A stretch of 64,000 nucleotides of DNA, from assembly GCF_036850765.1 (NCBI RefSeq), contig NC_089495.1, positions 209,114,347 through 209,178,346 of the forward strand. Direction: 5' to 3'. The notes below the pieces were generated by a model, which saw nothing but the letters and a program-made list of their open reading frames with translations, searched no databases and was not told the DNA's origin. Source of the DNA: Saccopteryx bilineata. Its lineage: Eukaryota > Chordata > Mammalia > Chiroptera > Emballonuridae. A program made the translations under genes and the position numbers. Positions 47,736-58,490 of the stretch are shown here, one piece after another (the stretch's first letter is position 1; each line of letters begins with the position of its first letter).

Positions 47736-49470
47736 TTTCCCAGCCCTCAAGGCCCTTAGAGAGCTTCACAGACACTCAGGTGCCTCAGGGCTGCCTCCTT
47801 CCCAGACCCCGCCCACCTCCTCCGTGGTCACCCAGAGGCCACCCCCACCCCCCACCCCCTGAAAGCCCGCTCTCCGGGGTGCTCTCCGGGGTGTAACAGG
47901 TGTAACAGGCGGGAGAGCAGGGCCAGGCCCACCCCGCCCTTCAGACAGACTGCGCGGCTGGTGCTTGGCCGAGCCTTCCTCAGCTGGGTCCTGCGTCTGC
48001 CCTCGGTCTGCCCTTGGTTCTCCTGCTCCTCCGTGCCTTTCTTTCTGATGCACGTCCGGTCTGGTCAGTGATTCTGTTCATTTATTCCTTTACTTGTTTT
48101 TAGAGCCCCCACCGTGATGTAGATGAAACAACCAGTTCCTTTTCCTTTTTCTTTTTCTTTCTTGGAGGGTGGGCACCACGCAACCCTTACCCCAGCCCCC
48201 ACCCCACCCCCTACAGGCACGAAACGGGATTGCTTTGCTCTCTGCTGAAGCCAGAGGGTATAGGGACAACTGTCCTCCCTCCTGACACTGAAGACCCGGG
48301 ACTCGGGACAATTGGTTTTGTAGTGTCTAGGACAGCCCCGGGGGGCTTGGGTTCCATTGTGCGCACTCTGTGTCCACCTGAAGAACAGGGGGTCTCCAGG
48401 GCAGCGTGCCTTGCCCCCGGGAAGGAGGAAGGGGGGGAGAGAACACCTTGAACCCGCGTCTCCTTGACGGAGACGGCAGGCCTGCCTCCCACCTGGGACA
48501 CAGCCAGCCGCAGGGAAGCCATTTCTGAGGCTCTGACCTGGGCAGAGGTCCATCCCCAGGAGGACTCTGCTGGGCCTGCTGGCTCTCCGAGGATGTGCAG
48601 TCTCGTCTAGTCCTCCAGCAGGGTGCACAGAGGGTGACATGCTGGGTGACATGTCGCCTTCTCAGCACCCCACAGGAGTCACCAGCCAGGAAGCTCTACC
48701 GACCCCACATGAACTGAGTGTTTAGCGGGGTTTCATTCGAAGGTTGATTACATCATCGGCCTTGTGACTGTCCCCCTCTCCCTGGCCAAGCGGCCTCAAA
48801 TTCCCCAACTCTCCAGGTCTGTGGACGATCTTGATCTTTCCGGTGACCAGCCCCCACCCTAAGAGTAGGAGCCGGCAGAGAGTGTCCTCGTTAGCATAAC
48901 AAAGACACCCCGCCGCTCAGGAAATTCCCCAGGGATTTGAGAAGCTCCAGCCAGGACCAGGACAAAGACCCGATTCTTGGTACACACTGAGCGCTTGTCT
49001 CCTCCTGGTCTGCCCTCCCTGCAGGATGGTCCAGAGGGACAGGACCCCGCCTGGTCCTGCTCTCTGCTGTATCCTAGCCCTCAGCACAGCACACAGAACA
49101 CGGGGCTGCCCCCCCAAATATTAATATTAATATGTGAAGGAGGGCGTCTGTCTGCGTGATGGGAGCAGCAGGCCGGCAGCAGGCTGGAGGGGGGAGGACA
49201 GGAGGAAAACCACCCCACCAGAGAAACGCTGCTCGCTCTCTCTACAGCGCTGCACCCGGAGAGCAGGCTCCCCTCCGGCAAGTCCATGGCCCGCAGGCAG
49301 AATCTCTATTTACCCTCATTTTCCCCCTTTCAGTGTCTGTTGTTTTCCTCTGGCGAGATCCCTGTTTTCTGTGGAACAGAACTTAAGATGATAGCGCTTA
49401 GCTGATGAAACAGTGGCCTGTGTCTCTCTCCCTGTGACCCAGCGAAGACAGTGCGAGCTGGGGGCCACGC
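47736..49470. other. Unique sequence with a pyrimidine tract at 48138-48163
   Basis: No exon is recognised. TTCCTTTTCCTTTTTC runs on to CTTTTTCTTTC, and ATATTAATATTAATATG lies near 49118. Confidence 0.5.
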
Positions 49471-49839
49471 CTCTCTCTCCCTCCCCCCTCTCTCCCTCCC
49501 CCCTCTCTCCCTCCCCCCCCCTCTCTCCCTCCCTCCCTCCCCCCCTCTCTCCCTCCCCCCTCTCTCCCTCCCCCCTCTCCCTCTCCCTCCCCCCCTCTCC
49601 CTCTCTTCCTCCCCCCTTCTCCCTCCCTCCCCCTCTCTCCCTCCCCCCTCTCTCTCCCTCCCCCCTCTCTCTCCCTCCCCCCTCTCCCTCTCTTCCTCCC
49701 CCTTCTCCCTCCCTCCCCCTCTCTCTCCCTCCCTCCCTCTCTCCCTCTCTCCCTCTCCCTCACCCCCTCTCTCCCTCCCCCCCACTCTCTCCAGCATGCC
49801 CTGCTTTCCTCTTCCTCTCTCTCTCTCTCTCTCTCTCTC
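49471..49839. repeat. (CCCTCT)n polypyrimidine array, then (CT)n
   Basis: CTCTCCCTCCCCCCTCTC-type text to about 49792, then (CT) units at 49809-49839. Almost pure pyrimidine on the plus strand for over 300 bases, with mirror symmetry suitable for triplex (H-DNA). Frames give Ser/Pro or Glu/Arg/Gly chains only. Confidence 0.95.
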
Positions 49840-50589
49840 AGAGCAAGCCGCGGCCCTGATTGCTGAGCGTGGCTTCTGGGCCTCGCTCCTCCCGTCTTGG
49901 TCCTGAGAGCCATGGCAATCCGGGTTTCGGGCACAGACCCCTCTGCCTGGAGGGAGGTGGCCGGCCGGGCCCCCTTATAAAAATGCGTTTCTCGTGTGTT
50001 CAGCTAACAAAGAGATGAAGGTGGGTTTCTCTTTTGCTCCCAAATGTCACCTCTGCCTGGTGGTTTCTGTCATGTAGTTGGGGCTCCTTGTGCTCCAGTT
50101 AGAAGGAATGAGGTTGCTGGGGTCCCATCCTGACTGCTGTAACGGAGAGCGTCCCACTCTGTTCATACACCCGAGGCGGGTGGGGGACTTCCCCTGGGTC
50201 CCCACAGGTCCCCTTCAGAAACAGACGTCATGTCAATCATTCCAGAGGGACGGGCTGTTTGCAGCCAGTCCAGACTATTAGTAAATTTAATCTGTTAAAG
50301 GGCCGGATGGAAAATGTCTTCCGCTTTTTGGTCCTGTTGGTCAAATAAGTTTGTAAAATATGATTTTTATGTTTGCTCGCTTATAGTTTGCATTAGGGAC
50401 CAGGCAGCACCAGGTATATGTGGTCTGTGAAACTGCAAATTACCTTCCTGCTTGGGAAGGGCCATTGTTTTGCTCATGTTTGCTGGAGGAGAGGTTTTCA
50501 CACCAGAAAGTTTTGAGAGGAGAGAGCAGAAGGAGGGGAGAGAAGCCATGTTTGCAGGGTGAGAGCAGAGAGAATGCAGGGTGCTGGAG
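49840..50589. other. Unique sequence, no gene seen
   Basis: An AT-richer stretch lies at 50275-50400. No repeat or exon is recognised. Confidence 0.5.
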
Positions 50590-50920
50590 AAGAAGCCACA
50601 TGGGCGGGGAGAGGGGGGAGAAGCCACATGGGCGGGGGGATGAAGAAGCCACGTGGGTGGGAGGAGGAAGAAGGAGCCACGTGGGCGGGGGGGAGGGGGA
50701 AGAAGCCACGTGGGTGGGGGGAGGGGGAAGAAGCCACGTGGGTGGGGGGAGGGGGAAGAAGCCACGTGGGCGGGGGGAGGGGGAAGAAGCCACGTGGGCG
50801 GGGGGAGGAAGAAGGAGCCACGTGGGCGGGGGAGGAAGAAGGAGCCACGTGGGCGGGGGAGGAAGAAGGAGCCACGTGGGCAGAGAGAGGAAGAAGGAGC
50901 CACGTGGGCAGAGAGAGGTG
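50590..50920. repeat. 28-base minisatellite with an E-box in each unit
   Basis: Twelve units of the type GAAGCCACGTGGGCGGGG followed by a G/A-rich stretch. Ten units carry the palindrome CACGTG, at 50650, 50678, 50707, 50735, 50763, 50791, 50819, 50846, 50873 and 50901, and the first two carry CACATG at 50597 and 50625. Spacing is 27-29 bases, mostly 28. CACGTG is the canonical E-box bound by USF, MYC/MAX and CLOCK-type factors. Frames across it are long but repetitive and not genes. Confidence 0.95.
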
Positions 50921-51654
50921 TGCAGATGGGGAACCAGAGGTGAGGGTTTTGCGAGCTCCGCTGAGGCTGGTGGGGCCTTTGGTTCTAGGAGGAACCAGAG
51001 GAGATTCCCCTGGTTGTGGAACCGGAGGATGCGTCAGTGGCTTTGGGAGCCCTGTGGGTTTGCTCATCGGCCGGTGCGAGACTTGAATAAAGGAACGGCC
51101 CACCATTTTTTGGCTCCACTGTTTCTTTACCATCTGTCCGAATTCAGTGAGAACCTGCGTGTGAATGGCCATGGTAGCTAAGACTACTGGCCACATGTGG
51201 TCCATATTCTGACCCGACTGTTCCGCTCTGTCCTTATGGTGTGAATAACTGCCGTAAATGGATGGTCTGGATCCCACCAGCATTTCCTTCCGGCAGACAG
51301 TGCTGGCCAGACTGGGCCCCAGGGTGCTGTGCCTTGCCGACAGCTCCGATCCCGCGTCCCGAAGTAGGTAGCACGGACCCCGTGGTTCCGATTTATGGAT
51401 CAAACTTGACCAGTGAAGGAAAGGCCCGGCACTTGAGAAGTTTAACTGTTTAAAAAAAGAATTTATACTCTCATAAAAATAAGCATGCCCACCAGTAGAA
51501 AGGCAGCTTCCACGAAGAATTAACCCCCCCCCGCCCCTCCCCGTGCAATGTGCATGTTTGCTCTGAGGAAGTCGGGGAACCTTGCTGTGAGTTTTCCATT
51601 TCCAGTGTGTGTTCTGTTCTCCTTGAGAGGGCCTCATAAATCAATTGGACACGT
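50921..51654. other. Unique sequence, no gene seen
   Basis: An open frame of 379 codons at 50498-51637 (minus) runs through the E-box array and this segment but shows no domain; the repetitive part and overlapping frames argue against a gene. Confidence 0.5.
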
Positions 51655-52290
51655 CTCGCTATAAAAGAAATATTTTTATGTGTGAAGCACTTTCTTCAAG
51701 ATTTTTCTCTTTTATCAGGGATTTGTAAAAGTGCAACAGTGACACGAGGGTATAATTGGTTGGCCATCGTCCTGCGCCGGGAGGGGCCGTCTGTCTCTGC
51801 TTATGCAAAATGTATCGGAGTGTCAGAACTTCAGGCAAGTGAGCGAGGCAGGGGGAAGCTGCCCCCGAAAACATTCCGTGCGGAAAAGGAATTCTCTGCG
51901 CTTCAAAGCCTGCTGGCCAGACTCTGCAGCCCTGTGCTGCTGGTGGGGAGGCTGAGTAAACCACCCGCTGAAGGCGCCCCAGCAGCGCCCTGGATACATC
52001 CTGAGCAAAAAATATAACCCGGCACACATCCTGCCATCTCTGTAAGTCAAATAACATCCTCCAGAAACTGGGAGAAGCAGCCCAATCCATCTCCATGGCT
52101 CCCAACAAATTAGCAGAAAGATGCAGTCCCTCGAGGACATCAGGAGAACAAGCCCCCACCGCTGTCCGCGCTGTGAAAGCGCACGGGTGACGTGTGTCCA
52201 CGCCTCCTTCACTGCTCCGCTCAGGGTAGCTGTGTCCTTCTCAGTCGACTGTTGTGACCGCATATATTTTTAACTTCCAAAAGGCTTGTC
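51655..52290. promoter_or_regulatory. Candidate conserved non-coding element, about 600 bases
   Basis: A long unique block of balanced composition with strings such as GCTATAAAAGAAATATTTTT, TCTTTTATCAGGGATTTG, GGGTATAATTGGTTGGCC, GCTTATGCAAAATGTATCGG (ATGCAAAA near 51804), GTAAGTCAAATAACATCC and CAACAAATTAGCAGAAAGATG (in parts). No repeat family is recognised, and frames are interrupted often enough to exclude a conserved exon. Best non-repeat candidate for function in the right half. Confidence 0.38.
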
Positions 52291-53149
52291 TCTGAACTGA
52301 AAAACGGTTTGACTTTTTGTCAAGATGGTCAAAACAATCTCGGCGTGACCGGAGCTGTGTTAACCGAAGGCACAGGCACCGACACCTGAAAGTAACGTTG
52401 GCGTGTGCGTTTCATCGTCTCTGACCGCGTGACCTGTCTCCCCACACTCCACGGCACCAGACAACAGCATGCTACCATCCCCTGGGTCTGTGGGACCAAG
52501 ATGGGCTCCGCTGGACAGTCCTTCCTGGGGTGTCCTGTGCACCCCCTGTCAGCTGGCGGTTGGGGCTGGAGTCATCACATGGGTAGCCGGCTCGTCCAAG
52601 ATGGTGCACGCCTGTGGCTGGCGGGATGCTGGCATCAGCTGGGGGATGGCTGGCACCACGGACGGGTCACGGTTGAGGCTTCTCAGAGCATGGGAACTGG
52701 GATGGGGGGGGTGCGCCCCAGAAGAGAGCCTTGCAAGAGGCCCCGGTGGAAACTGTCTCCTGTGGCCTGTCCTCAGAAGTACAGGGACATCTCTCCCCCT
52801 GTGTTCCGTCGATCAGAGTGGTCACTGGCCAGTCCAGATGCAAAAGGAGGGGATTAGCATTCCCCGCTGGTGGGAAGAGCCGCCTACCAGCACCGAGCAG
52901 GGAGGGCCAGTGGTACCAGCACCGGAGACCATGCCCCACAGCCCTGAGGGCAGGTCCCCATGCCCGGTCTCTCCCTGAGTCTCCCTCCCTCTGAGGCCAG
53001 GGGAAGGGAAGGGCGTTGTCCTGCAGTCCACTCGGGGCTGAGTTCCCGCCCAGACCCCTCCCTGCTCACCGCTCTGACCCCTCCCTGCCTCCTCCCCGTG
53101 CGGCCCCTCCGGTCGGTCGGCCTTCGCAGGTCTTCCTGGGCTGCAAGTA
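52291..53149. other. Unique GC-rich sequence, no gene seen
   Basis: Frames of 352 and 322 codons on the minus strand begin in the array to the right and run in; they have no domain. Confidence 0.5.
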
Positions 53150-53835
53150 ATGTGGACACGGGACCGCACACAGGTGACGCGGGGTGGTGGGAAGCTGTGC
53201 ACAGGCGACGCGGGGCGGACACGGGGCCGCGCACGGGCGACGCGGGGCAGACACGGGACCGCGCACGGGCGACGCGGGGCGGACACGGGACCGCGCACAG
53301 GCGACGCGGGGTGGTGGGAAGCTGTGCACAGGTGACGCGGGGCGGACACGGGACCGCGCACAGGCGACGCGGGGCAGACACGGGACCGCGCACAGGTGAC
53401 GCGGGGTGGTGGGAAGCTGTGCACAGGCGACGCGGGGCGGACACGGGACCGCGCACGGGCGACGCGGGGCAGACACGGGACCGCGCACGGGCGACGCGGG
53501 GTGGTGGGAAGCTGTGCACAGGCGACGCGGGGCGGACACGGGACCGCGCACAGGCGACGCGGGGCAGACACGGGACCGCGCACGGGCGACGCGGGGCGGA
53601 CACGGGACCGCGCACGGGCGACGCGGGGCTGACACGGGACCGCGCACGGGCGACGCGGGGCTGACACGGGGCCGCGCACAGGCGACGCGGGGTGGTGGGA
53701 AGCTGTGCACAGGCGACGCGGGGCGGACACGGGGCCGCGCACAGGCGACGCGGGGTGGTGGGAAGCTGTGCACAGGTGACGCGGGGCGGACACGGGACCG
53801 CGCACAGGCGACGCGGGGTGGTGGGAAGCTGTGCA
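53150..53835. repeat. Two-type CpG-dense minisatellite, 22 units (32 and 31 bases)
   Basis: Two unit types share the start GACGCGGGG and interleave. Type A (32 bases) continues with CGGACACGGGACCGCGCAC; type B (31 bases) continues with TGGTGGGAAGCTGTGCAC. By eye the order is A B AAA B AA B AA B AAAAA B A B A B, that is 15 A and 7 B units. Type A carries about seven CpGs per unit, so the array is extremely CpG-dense. Units differ by C/T, A/G and G/A changes at a few positions. Frames of up to 350 codons across it are repeats only. Confidence 0.95.
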
Positions 53836-54240
53836 CACACAGCTGTCGACAAACGAGGGAGGCGGGGCTCGGCCAGGCACCAGCCAGGAGACGGAAACCA
53901 GGTGTGCTGTCTGTCTGTTTTTGCCAGTGATAATATATGTTCATCAAGAGAGAATTATTCAGACATTAAATGAGTAACAAGCACCTTTGGGAAATTAATG
54001 AAGTGTAGACTGTTTTATAAAAATGGCTCTCTTTGCGATGCAGCACTAAGACGTGTGGGCGACGCCCTCTGGGCTGCCAAGGCCTTTTGTTGACAAACCA
54101 CACCGGGGACACCAGCCTGCTCAGGGCTCAGGTCTTCCTCTTAAACATCTGCCTTTGGTTGCAAGGACAACCCATGTTTTATTAAATAGAAAATAAAAGC
54201 ATTTTGAACACATTTTCCTTTTGATTTTCAACAGGACGTG
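53836..54240. other. Unique AT-rich sequence, possible conserved element
   Basis: GTGATAATATATGTTCATC, GAGAATTATTCAGACATTAA and GGGAAATTAATGAAGTG at 53927-54006 have no repeat features and could be conserved. Nothing firm can be said. Confidence 0.3.
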
Positions 54241-54255
54241 CTAACCAGATATTTG

Positions 54256-54634
54256 TTTTGTTTGTTTGTTTGTTTGCGTTTTTCCGAAGCTGGAAACGGA
54301 GGCAGTCAGACAGACTCCCACATGTGCCCGACTGGGATCCACCCGGCATGCCCACCAGGGGGCGATGCTCTGCCCATCTGGGGCGTCGCTCTGTTGCAAC
54401 TGGAGCCATTCTAGCGCCTGAGGCAGAGGCCACAGAGCCATCCTCAGCGCCCGGGCCAACTTTGCTCCAATGGAGCCTTGGCTGCGGGAGGGGAAGAGAG
54501 AGACAGAGAGGAAGGAGAGGGGGAGGGGTGGAGAGGCAGATGGGTGCTTCTCCTGTGTGCCCTGGCCGGGAATCAAACCCGGGACTCCCGCACGCCAGGC
54601 CGACGCTCTACCACTGAGCCAACCGGCCAGGGCC
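54256..54634 (-). mobile_element. Rhin-type tRNA-derived SINE, minus strand
   Basis: The target duplication is CTAACCAGATATTTG (54241-54255) and CTAACCAGATACTTG (54635-54649), one mismatch in 15. The tail is a TTTG-repeat type (in reverse, CAAA). Box A is intact; box B reads, in reverse, GGTTTGATTCC, with a C-to-T change. The CTCF-like core CCACCAGGGGGCGA is intact on the plus strand at 54352-54365. Confidence 0.96.
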
Positions 54635-54649
54635 CTAACCAGATACTTG

Positions 54650-55639
54650 ATTTGCACTGTTTCCTGTGAAGTTTCCACCCCGGTCCTCAGCGATGAGTTC
54701 TAAGTGTCTGTCAGAGTTTGCGTCGTCTTCTGTGACAAGGGACTCCTCAGACGTTAGTCCAGGGGACCGGGGTTGGGGCCAGCCCTCCGCTCGGCGGGTG
54801 TCATGCTCTGCAGAACACAGGCAGTATCTGGCCCCCTCGGCAGGCGTCCTGGCATCCCCGCTTGCCAGGGTGAGGGAAAGGAGAGGGTGTGGCATCCGTG
54901 TGAGGATGGGGAGGCTCAGTGCCACCACTCGCCAGACGCAGTTATGGGGACCAGCCCTGGTGAGCAGGTCTGCGGACGGACGTCACCAGCACAGAGACTC
55001 GGTCTGAGATGGAGGAGTTTCTGTCACGTGCAGCCAGAACTGGGAGAACATTCCCTCCTGGAACTGCAGTCTGGGGCGGGGAAGGCACGGCTCTTCATGC
55101 CTTGCAGAGCCAGGAGTGACATCCGTGGTGGCCTGTGACCTCCCCCTTCTCACTGCCACTTGACTGCCCTCCGGCCCCTGAGAACACAGGAGAGTCCAAT
55201 AGAATTGTTTCTTGTTTGGGGACAGTGTTCGTTCAGGCACTCTGGCTCCCCTTTTAACCAACGAAAAATGACTTCAGCAAAACTCGGGCCTCAGAGAGGC
55301 AGAAATTATCACGAGATTTCAGACCCCACATTTGTGTGTCCGCGCGTCCCTTCCCGGTGACAGCGTGAATGAGGACATGCCCAGCAAACACGTGGGGACC
55401 TCCCGGAACACATGGCCGGCCTTACCCCCACCCACTGATGCCCTTTCCCCCTCCCCACCTCCAGTTACAACCATCAGAAACGCCTCCTGACACCCCCAGA
55501 TGTCCTCCTGGACACCAGACAGCTCCCAACTGGGCACCGTGGCCTCCATAAGGTGTTTCTTTAAAAAATGTGTAGACTTTCCACTCTGAGCCCCAGTTGG
55601 GATACTTCCAGCCCCACCTCCAGGGGCAGCACCCCGTGT
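54650..55639. other. Unique sequence, no gene seen
   Basis: Nothing recognised. Confidence 0.45.
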
Positions 55640-56422
55640 ACCGAGGTGGGGGCTCTGAGCCCTTGCCCATCATCTCTCTGGGGGGGGGCTCCGAGCCCTC
55701 ACCCATCACCCCTCTCGGGGGGGGGGGCTCCGAGCCCTCGCCCATCACCCCTCTCTGGGGGGGGGCTCCGAGCCCTCGCCCATCATCTCTCTGGGGGGGG
55801 CTCCGAGCCCTCACCCATCACCCCTCTCGGGGGGGGGGCTCCGAGCCCTCACCCATCACCCCTCTCTGGGGGGGGGGCTCCGAGCCCTCGCCCATCACCC
55901 CTCTCGGGGGGGCTCCGAGCCCTCACCCATCACCCCTCTCGGGGGGGGGCTCCGAGCCCTCGCCCATCACCCCTCTCGGGGGGGCTCCGAGCCCTCGCCC
56001 ATCACCCCTCTCTGGGGGGGGCTCCGAGCCCTCGCCCATCACCCCTCTCTGGGGGGGGCTCCGAGCCCTCGCCCATCACCCCTCTGGGGGGGGCTCCGAG
56101 CCCTCGCCCATCACCCCTCTGGGGGGGGGGCTCCGAGCCCTCGCCCATCACCCCTCTGGGGGGGGGGCTCCGAGCCCTCGCCCATCACCCCTCTCGGGGG
56201 GGGGGCTCCGAGCCCTCGCCCATCACCCCTCTCGGGGGGGGGGGCTCCGAGCCCTCGCCCATCACCCCTCTCGGGGGGGGGGCTCCGAGCCCTCGCCCAT
56301 CACCCCTCTGGGGGGGGCTCCGAGCCCTCGCCCATCACCCCTCTCGGGGGGGGGCTCCGAGCCCTCGCCCATCACCCCTCTCGGGGGGGGGGCTCCGAGC
56401 CCTCGCCCATCACCCCCCTCCA
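55640..56422. repeat. About 36-base minisatellite with poly-G runs, 21 copies
   Basis: Twenty-one copies of CTCCGAGCCCTCGCCCATCA followed by CCCCTCTC or CTCTCTG and a G run of 6 to 11. Copies differ mainly in G-run length and in CTCGCCC versus CTCACCC. G runs lie on the plus strand in every unit, so four neighbouring units could form a G-quadruplex. Frame continuity is accidental; open frames of about 290-330 codons here are not genes. Confidence 0.95.
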
Positions 56423-58072
56423 GTGACGCTTACTTGCCACTGAGTGGTCTGTGCTCTCCAGTGACTGCATATTCCCGAGACCCCCGTCCCGAGCGCCAGT
56501 CACTGGTAAGTCAGCTCCCAGCGTGGCTGCTGTTTCGGGATCATCGCCCGTCATCCGGTGTTTGGTGTCAAACCCGGAGCGGCTGTTGGGAACGCTGATT
56601 AGTAAATGGCAGGTTGTCAGTACCGTTGGAGAAGACACTTCAAGGCGCCATTGTTCTTTTAAATTGAAACATTTAAACCCGGGGCTGGTTCTGGTGGCTC
56701 ATTTTAATTATTCCTTTTGTCTTAGCGTACCTTTCTCGCCCCCCCCATCACACAGCTGTCAACGCTGGCACCGGTGTTGGGGCGCGTGGCAGCCCCTCCG
56801 CGGTGAGCCGCCCGCCGTGGTCTTCCTGAGGGGGATGGCTGGGGCCGCGGGAGCGGACTCTCATTCCGGGAGGAGACGGTGCGCACACCGTTCAGTGCAC
56901 ATCTCTGAGGGCTGCGCGGTTCCTTTGTGCTCAATGGGCTCCGTGTGTGTCTGTGAGTCTGGGGGTGTCTGTGTCTGTGTTGGGGGTGGGGGCTCTTACC
57001 CTCTCAAGACAGACAGTACTTCTCCCTGTTCTTTTCTCTCCGTTCCTGCCCTGCTCCTCATCGCCAGGATCACAGCCCGGGGGAGCTCTGCGTCCCGGAG
57101 CGGGAGGGGCTGGATGGACCACAGGACCCTCGGTCGAGGGGCGGTCGAGGCAGGCAGGGCTTGTCCTGGCCCCTCTGGAGCCTCACTGTCGTCCCCCCCA
57201 GCACCAGACAGAAACCTGTTAGCGTTTAAGCCCGGCTCCAGGAGAAGGGTCCCGCTGGCCTGGCTGCCCCAGGGCCGGTCCCTTCCAACTGGGCCGCCCA
57301 AGCACCCCGTACAAGACTGGACATAGGAGGACCCCTAAAAGGCAGACCTGGTGCTAGTAATCCAAGGGTTGGGATTCCGGAGAGCTCGGACTGACCAGTG
57401 CCCCCCTCTTGGGGGCCTCACAGTGGGCTCAGGGGCCGCAACAATGTTGCTTTTAGCTCTGAAGAGGCAGTTTTCCCACCCCGCTTCAAACCCACCTGGT
57501 TCCCGGTAAATTTAGCTGTGCTGTCAATTTTAAAAAGAGGGAACGGAACACATTGCAGAATTAAAAATCTGTGAAACGCAGGACTTTCCACATTGGCAGT
57601 GCTGTGTTCCCTGGGTCACAGACCAGAGTGAGCGATCCCAGGTCCCTGACTGCGTCCTGAATGACATGAGGGGTTAGCCCTGCCCTGTCCCCAACAGAGA
57701 GTCCTCCGGGCAAATGCTGGACATCCGTCCCCTCCCGAAACCCTAACCCCGGGCGTCCTCCGGGCACCCGGTCACCGGTCTCGATGGAGCAGACGGAGAG
57801 AAGAGTGAATCCAGAAGGAACCCGGGTGGCTCACTCAGAAATAACGAGCCCGAGGTCCCCTTTAAGAAAGACTGTTAACACTGGAAATCTGGGCAGCTAT
57901 ATGTGTTTGTTACTCCTGACGGTTCCTCAGTTTAAGTTTAAATGCTAAAAGGTACAGCGCAGATAACAAAAACTGAAATCCGTATGTCAGAAATAAAATG
58001 TTAAATGAGTAACATACAAAACTGTAATGACCCCTTGACATTGCGTGCTCGACCATAAAAAAAGAAAAGACT
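56423..58072. other. Unique sequence, no gene seen
   Basis: A GT-rich stretch lies at 56940-56995. An AT-rich patch lies at 57890-58065. No exon or family is recognised. Confidence 0.5.
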
Positions 58073-58490
58073 GCCCTGGCCGGTTGGCTCAGCGGTAGAG
58101 CGTCGGCCTAGCGTGCGGAGGACCCGGGTTCGATTCCCGGCCAGGGCACACAGGAGAAGCGCCCATCTGCTTCTCCACCCCTCTGCCGCGCTTTCCTCTC
58201 TGTCTCTCTCTTCCCCTCCCGCAGCCAAGGCTCCATTGGAGCAAAGATGGCCCGGGCGCTGGGCATGGCTCTGTGGCCTCTGCCTCAGGCGCTAGAGTGG
58301 CTCTGGTCGCAATATGGCGACGCCCAGGATGGGCAGAGCATCGCCCCCTGGGGGGGCAGAGCACCGCCCCTGGTGGGCGTGCCGGGTGGATCCCGGTAGG
58401 GCGCATGCGGGAGTCTGTCTGACTGTCTCTCCCTGTTTCCAGCTTCAGAAAAATGAAAAAAAAAAAAAAAAAAAAAAAACAAAAAAAAAA
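58073..58490 (+). mobile_element. Rhin-type tRNA-derived SINE, longer subfamily with long A tail
   Basis: Box A and box B (GGTTCGATTCC) are both intact, and the A-rich tail runs about 40 bases with one C, all signs of youth. The middle has two neighbouring copies of the CAGAGC(A)CCGCCCCTGG-type block near 58336-58380 where the other copies have one. The first reads CATCGCCCCCTGGGGGGGCAG and the second CACCGCCCCTGGTGGGC. The target duplication is short and A-rich (AAAAGACT at about 58065-58072 and 58491-58498). Confidence 0.95.

Noticed and set aside
50498..51637. 379-codon open frame on the minus strand
   Set aside because: Much of it runs through the 28-base E-box array; other frames are equally open there, and no domain or conserved protein pattern is visible.
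52822..53947. Open frames of 352, 322 and 293 codons on the minus strand
   Set aside because: They read the A/B minisatellite in all three phases at once; this is repeat translation, not coding sequence.
55568..56598. Open frames of 291 and 333 codons
   Set aside because: They read the 36-base poly-G minisatellite in two phases and have no homology.
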